From positions 1 through 6,278 of the forward strand of contig PWUO01000150.1 of the NCBI GenBank assembly GCA_003562555.1: a stretch of DNA of 6,278 bases, given 5' to 3'. Position 1 is the first letter of the stretch. Every line of letters begins with the position of its first letter. Both the position numbers and the translations under genes were made by a program. The stretch is from Dehalococcoidia bacterium (lineage in GTDB: Bacteria > Chloroflexota > Dehalococcoidia > GIF9 > AB-539-J10). Under the pieces are notes generated by a model, which did no database searches, was not told where the DNA came from, and worked only from the letters and a program-made list of their open reading frames with translations. Positions 1 to 4,639 of the stretch are shown piece by piece.

Positions 1-7
1 AGTGCGA

Positions 8-15
8 AAAGGAGA
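8..15 (+). promoter_or_regulatory. Ribosome binding site of rpsT, fixing a TTG start
   Basis: The bases AAAGGAGA form a good Shine-Dalgarno match, with GGAG ending 6 bases before the TTG at 21. No ATG or GTG occurs in frame nearby, so this site decides the unusual start codon. Confidence 0.8.
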
Positions 16-20
16 TTCAA

Positions 21-299
21 TTGTCAGGGAGCAAGTCAGTAGGTAAGGCTGCCAGGGCGCAGGAGAGAAGGCGGCTGCACAATCGTGTACTGAGGGGAAG
101 AACCCGTACGATTCTGAAGCAGGCGAGACAGGCTGTCGCCACAGGAGACACGGACAGCGCGCAGGCAGCAACGACCCGTGCGGTGTCCACTCTGGATCGT
201 GCCGTGGTCAAGAACCTGTATCACAAGAACAAGGTATCGCGGCTCAAGTCCCGCCTGATGAAGAGGGCAAACGCCCTTGGTGCAAGCCCGTCCGCTTAG
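21..299 (+). CDS. rpsT: 30S ribosomal protein S20
   Basis: This 92-residue basic protein is recognised as S20, which binds 16S rRNA and helps assemble the small subunit. The length matches the family (about 85-95 residues). The early basic stretch KAARAQERRRLHNRVLRGR is the usual rRNA-binding start of S20. The later part (about residues 55-85: STLDRAVVKNLYHKNKVSRL followed by KSRLMKRANAL) is its conserved helical signature. Translation starts at TTG, supported by a strong Shine-Dalgarno site 6 bases upstream. The gene stands alone on the plus strand and converges on ilvE, so it is not part of the amino acid operon. S20 made from a non-ATG start is also known in other bacteria (E. coli rpsT uses TTG), where weak initiation takes part in autogenous control; whether that holds here is inference. 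Confidence 0.95.
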   Translation: MSGSKSVGKAARAQERRRLHNRVLRGRTRTILKQARQAVATGDTDSAQAATTRAVSTLDRAVVKNLYHKNKVSRLKSRLMKRANALGASPSA

Positions 300-329
300 G
301 TTTCCGGAACCCGTGCAGTGGTACCCAGA

Positions 330-349
330 AAGGAGGGATCTTCCTCCTT
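330..349. terminator. Weak terminator-like hairpin between rpsT and ilvE
   Basis: A perfect 7-bp inverted repeat, AAGGAGG and CCTCCTT, flanks a 6-base loop (337-342). It lies 31 bases past the rpsT stop. No T-run follows on the plus strand; on the minus strand the 3' arm runs into TTTCTG, slightly more terminator-like. It may end rpsT, ilvE or both, but it lacks the features of a strong intrinsic terminator. Confidence 0.35.
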
Positions 350-410
350 GCGTCGCGGCCACTTTCTTCGTGTGACGGAGTCGGCTGCTCGACCTTCTTC
401 ATCTGACACT

Positions 411-473
411 GCCGACGGGAGGCAACGTGCCAACTGCCACCACGTGGCACACGGTGCTCTCATATCCGTCGGC
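411..473. repeat. Nested inverted repeat in the rpsT-ilvE convergent gap
   Basis: The outer arms GCCGACGG (411-418) and CCGTCGGC (466-473) are perfectly complementary over 8 bp. Inside lies a second inverted repeat, GTGCCA (427-432) and TGGCAC (445-450). In the RNA this would form a two-tier stem beginning 15 bases after the ilvE stop, as expected of a 3' end structure that stabilises the transcript or aids termination. No T-run follows either outer arm. The rest of the gap (300-488) shows no gene. Confidence 0.5.
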
Positions 474-488
474 TTCTGGCCTCACCCC

Positions 489-1406
489 TTAGTCGTACTT
501 GAAGATGGTGTACCACTCGGAATACTTCGGATTCTTTCCGAGGGAGACCTCCGAGTACAGCTCCTGCAGCCTGGCCGTAATCGGGCCGGTTTCTCCGTTA
601 CCTATGGTACGCAGGTCGACAGAGACAATGGGCGCCACGTTGGTCGCCGTACCGGTGAAGAAAGCTTCATCGGCCACATACAGTTCACTTCGGTCGATGC
701 TCCGTTCCACTGTGTGCAGCCCCAACTCGTTCTTCGCGAGTTGCATCACCGTATCTCTGGTGATTCCCAGCAGGATGCTGTCGTAGGATGGAGGAGTGAT
801 GAGCTGTCCCTTGATGACCACGAAGATGTTCTCACCCGTTCCCTCGGATACATGCCCCTTTTCGTTGAGCATGATGGCTTCATCGAAGCCGGTTCGGTTC
901 GCGTCGGTCTTCGCGAGCGCACTGTTCACGTAGATTCCGGTGATCTTGCCCCGAGGCGATATCTGGTTGTCGCTAACTCTACGCCAGGATGACGTACAGC
1001 ACTTGATTCCGCCGGTGCCCAGATAGGGAGGAAGCGGGGTCACGATGACGAAGAAATCGTCCTCGAGGTCGTGCAGCTTCACACCAATAGCCTCGGAAGA
1101 CTTGTACGCGAGGGGCCTGCAGTAGAGGTTCTCCCTGAACCCGGTACGCTTCAACGTTTCCACGGTGAAGTCAGCTAGATCGTGCTCGTCATACGGCAGT
1201 TCGATGTTCAGGATCTTGCATGCATCAAGCTGACGGCGATAGTGATCCTTCAAGCGGAAGAGGCAGAACTGTTCCTTTTCCGCGTCCCAGTTGGCGCGGA
1301 TTCCGCCGAAGCACGCGGTTCCGTAGTGCAGCGCCTGGGTCAGAATGCCTATCTTGGCATCCTTGAGGGGCATGTACTGTCCTTTGAAAAAGGCATAGGG
1401 TTCCAA
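489..1406 (-). CDS. ilvE: Branched-chain amino acid aminotransferase
   Basis: The enzyme is a 305-residue fold-type IV PLP aminotransferase, the usual size for the family. It exchanges the amino group between glutamate and the 2-oxoacids of leucine, isoleucine and valine in the cytoplasm. The PLP lysine is most likely K153 in RGKITGIYVNSALAK (residues 152-166). The SEGTGENIF motif (187-195) carries the glutamate (E188) that contacts the PLP ring nitrogen. GITR (214-217) and GTAT (252-255) fit the phosphate-binding regions, and RPLAYKSSEAIGV (97-109) is typical of bacterial IlvE. Translation starts at TTG with AGGAGG 9 bases upstream. The gene is separated from leuB by 343 bases that hold its own promoter and an apparent branched-chain leader-peptide attenuator, so its expression can differ from that of leuACDB. 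D-amino acid aminotransferase and aminodeoxychorismate lyase share the fold, but the motifs and context favour IlvE. Confidence 0.96.
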   Translation of the reverse strand: MEPYAFFKGQYMPLKDAKIGILTQALHYGTACFGGIRANWDAEKEQFCLFRLKDHYRRQLDACKILNIELPYDEHDLADFTVETLKRTGFRENLYCRPLAYKSSEAIGVKLHDLEDDFFVIVTPLPPYLGTGGIKCCTSSWRRVSDNQISPRGKITGIYVNSALAKTDANRTGFDEAIMLNEKGHVSEGTGENIFVVIKGQLITPPSYDSILLGITRDTVMQLAKNELGLHTVERSIDRSELYVADEAFFTGTATNVAPIVSVDLRTIGNGETGPITARLQELYSEVSLGKNPKYSEWYTIFKYD

Positions 1407-1415
1407 AATCGTATT

Positions 1416-1421
1416 CCTCCT
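1416..1421 (-). promoter_or_regulatory. Ribosome binding site of ilvE, fixing a TTG start
   Basis: On the minus strand this reads AGGAGG, a full Shine-Dalgarno match, 9 bases before the TTG at 1406. No ATG or GTG lies at a suitable distance in this frame, so TTG is the likely initiator. Confidence 0.8.
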
Positions 1422-1440
1422 GTGATTCGTTATGGATTAT

Positions 1441-1473
1441 CCCCGGCTCCGCGGCGCTGCATATCGCCCGGGG
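1441..1473 (-). other. GC-rich hairpin in the ilvE 5' untranslated region
   Basis: Perfect 6-bp arms CCCCGG and CCGGGG enclose 21 bases that include further GC-rich complementarity. The structure lies between the attenuator terminator and the ilvE ribosome binding site, ending 20 bases upstream of AGGAGG. It leaves the ribosome site exposed, so a role in mRNA stability is possible; no function can be shown from sequence. Confidence 0.4.
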
Positions 1474-1532
1474 ACGGGTTTCGAGACCTTTCTTGCCTGT
1501 TCTCCTGGGCCTCCTTCGTTGTGGTATCGGGT

Positions 1533-1572
1533 AAACAAGAAGAAGCCCCCCTCGGGAGGCTTCTTCTTGTTT
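1533..1572 (-). terminator. Intrinsic terminator (attenuator, segments 3:4) upstream of ilvE
   Basis: The arms 1558-1572 and 1533-1547 are perfectly complementary over 15 bp. On the minus strand the stem extends inward by a U-G and two C-G pairs, leaving the loop CGAG. The 3' arm ends CTTCTTCTTGTTT, so the GC-rich core GAAGCCTCC/GGGGGCTTC is followed by a U-rich run, part of which also pairs at the base of the stem. It sits 23 bases after the stop of the leader peptide and 126 bases upstream of ilvE, where a terminator would only make sense as a conditional one. Its 5' arm can alternatively pair with leader bases 1610-1622. Confidence 0.85.
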
Positions 1573-1622
1573 CTTATCGGATCTACTATCTCCGCCTAAT
1601 CTGCCGGCTGAAGAACCCTCCC
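1554..1622 (-). promoter_or_regulatory. Antiterminator pairing (segments 2:3) of the ilvE leader
   Basis: Leader segment GGGAGGGTTCTTC (1622 to 1610) is complementary at 12 of 13 positions to GAAGAAGCCTCCC (1566 to 1554), which is the 5' arm and upper stem of the terminator. The single mismatch is G opposite G. Forming this pairing breaks the terminator. Segment 2 lies in codons 26-30 of the leader peptide, so a ribosome finishing the peptide would cover it, whereas one stalled earlier would leave it free. Confidence 0.75.
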
Positions 1623-1697
1623 GTGCGCACCGTAAGTGCGCACGATAAGGATTGCTGCTGCCACCACGATTGCTGCAAGAACTGCTGTATCAGTCAT
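1596..1697 (-). CDS. Branched-chain-rich leader peptide for ilvE attenuation
   Basis: This 33-codon frame starts with ATG 21 bases downstream of the predicted transcription start and stops at TAG before the terminator hairpin. Residues 6-19 read VLAAIVVAAAILIV: nine of fourteen are Val, Leu or Ile and the rest Ala. Such density of the pathway products is the hallmark of leader peptides that sense charged tRNA, as in enterobacterial ilvL and ivbL. Codons 16-19 (Ile-Leu-Ile-Val) overlap the 5' arm of a hairpin, so a ribosome slowed there would open it. Initiation is modest: an AGG lies 6 bases before the ATG. The frame also stays open upstream to 1781, but that part precedes the promoter start point and overlaps leuB. 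A small membrane peptide is the main alternative, since the same stretch is hydrophobic; the surrounding RNA structures favour a leader. Confidence 0.82.
   Translation of the reverse strand: MTDTAVLAAIVVAAAILIVRTYGAHGRVLQPAD
1616..1650 (-). promoter_or_regulatory. Pause/protector hairpin (segments 1:2) of the ilvE leader
   Basis: The arms CGTGCGCAC (1644 to 1636) and GTGCGCACG (1630 to 1622) pair perfectly over 9 bp around the loop TTACG. The stem can continue outward to 1650 and 1616 with three Watson-Crick and two wobble pairs and one mismatch. This extension takes in bases 1616-1621 of the antiterminator segment, so 1:2 and 2:3 compete. The 5' arm carries codons 18-21 of the leader peptide, just at and after the Ile-Leu-Ile-Val run. 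Confidence 0.75.
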
Positions 1698-1724
1698 TCG
1701 TAACCTGTAAACCAACGAGCGTAC

Positions 1725-1753
1725 ATTGTAAGAACACCGATGTGTAGTGTCAA
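1725..1753 (-). promoter_or_regulatory. Sigma-70-type promoter for the leader-ilvE transcript
   Basis: On the minus strand TTGACA (1753 to 1748) matches the -35 consensus fully and TACAAT (1730 to 1725) matches the -10 consensus at five of six bases, with the ideal 17-base spacer. The -35 box contains the leuB stop codon TGA (1752 to 1750). A start near 1718 would give a short untranslated lead into the leader peptide ATG at 1697. This allows ilvE to be transcribed independently of leuACDB. Confidence 0.85.
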
Positions 1754-2847
1754 CCCTTATGTGCTGCAAACCTGCCGACAACGAGGTCTCCCATCTCCCG
1801 GGTGCTCACCCTGGTGGTTCCCTCGGAGAATATGTCGCTTGTGCGGTATCCCTGCTCAAGCACTGACATGACGGACTGTTCCACCGCTTCCGCCTCCTCG
1901 TTGAGGCCCAGCGAGTATCTGAGCAGCAGTGCGGAACTGAGAATGGCAGCCAGCGGGTTTGCGATACCCTTTCCGGTGATATCAGGGGCGGAGCCGTGAA
2001 TCGGTTCGTAGAGGCCACGCGTCCTTCCAGTTGGCAGCCCGGACAGGCTGGCTGAGGGCAGCATTCCCATAGAACCCGACAGTACCGCAGCCTCGTCGGT
2101 GAAGATGTCGCCGAACATGTTGGTGGTGACGACCACGTCAAACTGGGTCGGCCGGACGATGAGCTGCATGGCGAAGGTGTCGGCCAGCATATGTGTGAGC
2201 TCGATGTCCGGGTATGCGCCGCTCACCTCGGTCGCCACCTGCCGCCAGAGGCGTGATGAGATCAGTGCGTTGAACTTATCCACTGAGACAACGTTCCTGC
2301 GCCGATTCGCAGCCAGTTCACAGGCAACGCGGACCACCCGGGCTATCTCCTGCTCGGAGTAGTCCTCCGAATCTACGGCACGTCTCCCCTCGGGGGTTTC
2401 CCAGCGCTTCTTCGGTTGTCCGAAGTACAGTCCTCCCGTGAGTTCTCGTACGAAGATGATGTCTGCACCGCGCACGATTTCGGGTCGAAGCGGGCTCTTG
2501 TCGTCGAGCATCGGATAAGACCGGACGGGCCTCAGGTTGGCGAAGAGGTTGAGCTCTTTACGCAGGCGAAAGAGCGCCTGTTCGGGTCGAAGATCGGTGC
2601 TGGCGTCATCCCATCTCGGGCCTCCGGCTGCGCCGAAGAGAATGGCGTCTGAATCCTGGCACAGGGCAAGAGTGTCGTCTGTGATGGGGACACCGAGGGC
2701 GTCGATCGACGCTCCTCCCACGATTCCCTCCTCGAAACAGAACTCGTGTCCGAACCGTTGCTGTACGGCTTGCAGCATCTTCAGCGCCTCATCGGTAACC
2801 TCCGGCCCAATGCCATCGCCCCGGAGAACTGCGATCCTATAGGTCAT
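1750..2847 (-). CDS. leuB: 3-isopropylmalate dehydrogenase
   Basis: The 365-residue protein is a full-length member of the isocitrate/isopropylmalate dehydrogenase family and oxidises and decarboxylates 3-isopropylmalate with NAD+. LRGDGIGPEV (8-17) is the family start. Substrate arginines R96, R106 and R134 (in RELTGGLYFG), Y141, K191 in the VDK motif, and metal aspartates D223, D247 (NMFGD) and D251 keep a steady offset from the Thermus enzyme. GLYEPIHGSAPDI (278-290) is the cofactor-binding signature. Two side-chain pocket positions differ: F93 stands where Thermus has Leu91, and A194 where it has Val188. ATG overlaps the leuD stop (ATGA), and GGAGGG lies 9 bases upstream inside leuD. The stop codon lies in the -35 box of the ilvE leader promoter. 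Confidence 0.97.
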   Translation of the reverse strand: MTYRIAVLRGDGIGPEVTDEALKMLQAVQQRFGHEFCFEEGIVGGASIDALGVPITDDTLALCQDSDAILFGAAGGPRWDDASTDLRPEQALFRLRKELNLFANLRPVRSYPMLDDKSPLRPEIVRGADIIFVRELTGGLYFGQPKKRWETPEGRRAVDSEDYSEQEIARVVRVACELAANRRRNVVSVDKFNALISSRLWRQVATEVSGAYPDIELTHMLADTFAMQLIVRPTQFDVVVTTNMFGDIFTDEAAVLSGSMGMLPSASLSGLPTGRTRGLYEPIHGSAPDITGKGIANPLAAILSSALLLRYSLGLNEEAEAVEQSVMSVLEQGYRTSDIFSEGTTRVSTREMGDLVVGRFAAHKG

Positions 2848-3350
2848 GAACTGATTCCCTCCAGTCTGCGCTTAGTATGTGGAATGAGACCTCCTGCCTT
2901 TACGATGCCCATCATGAATTCTGGATACGGCTTCGCGGTGAAGGAGAGACCTTTCGTCGAGTTGGTGACCCGGCCTCCTGCAAGGTCAATTTCCAGTATA
3001 TCACCGGCCTCACACGAGACGACAGCTTCGGGACACTCGAGCAGCGGCAGCCCGATATTCAGGGCATTGCGGAAGAATATCCGTGCGAAGCTATGCGCAA
3101 TGACGCACGAAATGCCGCACGCTTTGATGGCGATCGGAGCGTGTTCACGTGATGATCCGCAGCCGAAGTTCGTCGTTGCCACCATGACGTCGCCGTCCGA
3201 CACCCGAGTCCTGAACCCGGGGTCGATATCCTCCATGCAGTGCGCTGCGAGAAGTGCGGGATCTGAGACGTTGAGGTATCGGGCCGGAATAATGGCATCC
3301 GTGTCCACGTCCGCGCCGTAGAGATGTGCCGTGCCGCGCAACGAGTTCAT
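2844..3350 (-). CDS. leuD: 3-isopropylmalate dehydratase small subunit
   Basis: This 168-residue protein is the swivel-domain subunit that joins LeuC to convert 2-isopropylmalate to 3-isopropylmalate through isopropylmaleate. The signature NFGCGSSREHAP (61-72) holds the substrate-contacting serine and arginine. DVDTDAIIPARYL (14-26) opens the domain, followed by the variable loop NVSDPALLAAH that in this family influences substrate choice. The size matches the short archaeal-like class rather than the roughly 200-residue enterobacterial LeuD. The frame is open upstream to 3659, but that stretch is a shadow of leuC. The ATG at 3350 has AGGAGG 7 bases upstream and overlaps the leuC stop as ATGA, which fixes the start. 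Homoaconitase small subunit is the main alternative, but leuA, leuC and leuB as neighbours favour leucine synthesis. Confidence 0.96.
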   Translation of the reverse strand: MNSLRGTAHLYGADVDTDAIIPARYLNVSDPALLAAHCMEDIDPGFRTRVSDGDVMVATTNFGCGSSREHAPIAIKACGISCVIAHSFARIFFRNALNIGLPLLECPEAVVSCEAGDILEIDLAGGRVTNSTKGLSFTAKPYPEFMMGIVKAGGLIPHTKRRLEGISS

Positions 3351-4639
3351 ACGGATACCTCCTGTCTGTCCCGGTCGATCTCGGCCGGACCGACGATCGT
3401 ACCCGCAATCGCAGTGGCCGCCGCGACCGCTGGACTGGCGAGGAACACCTCCGATTGCGGACTGCCCATGCGGCCCACGAAGTTTCGGTTGGTGGTTGAG
3501 AGACAACGTTCGCCCGGTGCGAGAATGCCCATGTAGCCTCCGAGGCACGGCCCGCAGGTGGGAGTGCTGACCACCGCGCCGGCATCGAGGAAGATCTGAA
3601 CCAGACCCTGGTCGACGGCCTCCCGGTAGACTCTCTGTGAGCCGGGGATGACGATGCATCGAAGCGACGGATGGATGGAACGGCCACGAAGGATATGTGC
3701 TGCAATCCGCAGATCACTCAGACGGCCATTGGTGCAACTTCCGATAACCACCTGATCAATCGTCACGTCACCGACCTTGCTCACCGGCGTGACGTTTGAG
3801 GGGAGGTGTGGCAACGCGACCACGGGTTCGATTGTCGAGGCCTCGTATTCGATAATTCGCGAGTAGTCCGTATCGGAATCTGTGAAGTACCTTTGGTAGG
3901 GTGCGGTTCCCGCGCGCTGCGGGTGGGTGACGAGGTATTCCTCGGTAGTGGCGTCGACTTCGAATACACCGGCCTTCGCGCCCGCCTCAATGGCCATATT
4001 GGCCATGGTGAAGCGTCCGTCCATGCCCATGTCCTGGATCGCCTGTCCGTGGAATTCCATCGCTGCGTACAGAGCTCCGTCAATTCCAATATCCCCAATG
4101 ATGTGCAGGATGAGGTCCTTGCCGCTTGTCCATTGCTGCAGAGGGCCGTGGAACACGAACTTGATGGTGGGAGGCACCTTCATCCAGATGTCGCCCGTTG
4201 CCATCGCGGCAGCGATGTCGGTCGACCCCATTCCCGTGGCGAACGCACCGAGTGCACCGTAGGTACAGGTGTGAGAGTCGGCCCCGATCACCACCTGTCC
4301 AGGCCCCACAAGACCCTCCTCCGGGAGGAGCACATGTTCGATTCCGGCCCTCCCGGCCTCGTAATACACGACCCCCTGCTCCCTCGCGAATTCGCGGAGC
4401 TCCTTGGCCTGAATCGCCGACGCGATGTCCTTATTGGGTATGAAGTGATCGGGAACCATCACCACCCGTGCCGGATCGAATACGCGTGCCACCCCAAGCT
4501 TTCGAAACTCCCTGATGGCAAGCGGGCCGGTGATGTCGTTGGAGAGCACCATGTCGACCGAGACGTTGGCGAACTCTCCGGGCGAGACGATGTCCCGCCC
4601 GGAGTGCGCCGCAAGTATCTTCTCTACGATTGTCGACAT
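3347..4639 (-). CDS. leuC: 3-isopropylmalate dehydratase large subunit
   Basis: The 430-residue protein belongs to the aconitase superfamily and holds the [4Fe-4S] cluster of isopropylmalate isomerase. The cluster cysteines are C302 in IGSCTNGR and C362 and C365 in TPTCGPCLGG. GADSHTCTYGALGAFATGMGSTD spans 119-141, and VPDHFIPNKD (62-71) is a further family block. The size fits the shorter archaeal-like LeuC class, paired here with a matching short LeuD. The ATG shares one base with the leuA stop (TGATG). No clear Shine-Dalgarno site precedes it (only GGGG 7 bases upstream), so translation probably depends on ribosomes finishing leuA. Homoaconitase and the methanogen isomerases are close relatives and cannot be fully excluded by motif alone, but the operon context is clear. 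Confidence 0.96.
   Translation of the reverse strand: MSTIVEKILAAHSGRDIVSPGEFANVSVDMVLSNDITGPLAIREFRKLGVARVFDPARVVMVPDHFIPNKDIASAIQAKELREFAREQGVVYYEAGRAGIEHVLLPEEGLVGPGQVVIGADSHTCTYGALGAFATGMGSTDIAAAMATGDIWMKVPPTIKFVFHGPLQQWTSGKDLILHIIGDIGIDGALYAAMEFHGQAIQDMGMDGRFTMANMAIEAGAKAGVFEVDATTEEYLVTHPQRAGTAPYQRYFTDSDTDYSRIIEYEASTIEPVVALPHLPSNVTPVSKVGDVTIDQVVIGSCTNGRLSDLRIAAHILRGRSIHPSLRCIVIPGSQRVYREAVDQGLVQIFLDAGAVVSTPTCGPCLGGYMGILAPGERCLSTTNRNFVGRMGSPQSEVFLASPAVAAATAIAGTIVGPAEIDRDRQEVSV

Noticed and set aside
318..992. 224-residue plus-strand open frame
   Set aside because: It lies mostly antisense to ilvE, has no recognisable domain and no good ribosome site; it is a shadow of the real gene.
1500..1521. 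Second gene start after the AAGGAGG at about 1518-1512 on the minus strand
   Set aside because: No start codon lies at a workable distance downstream of this site and no coding frame follows before ilvE.
1533..1572. Terminator serving only to end the leuACDB transcript
   Set aside because: It may also do this, but the internal promoter, the leader frame and the 12-of-13 competing pairing placed just before it indicate conditional control of ilvE.
1407..1749. T-box riboswitch as the regulator of ilvE
   Set aside because: No T-box motif of the AGGGTGG-ACCGCG kind and no stem I or specifier layout is visible; the short branched-chain-rich frame explains the terminator better.
1698..1781. Longer 61-residue version of the leader frame starting at 1781
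   Set aside because: The added 28 codons overlap the leuB 3' end and the promoter in another frame, start upstream of the predicted transcription start and show no coding character.
3351..3659. Long N-terminal extension of LeuD to 3659
   Set aside because: The extension is leuC read in another frame, rich in Arg and Gly, and the ATG at 3350 has a strong ribosome site and a typical LeuD N-terminus.
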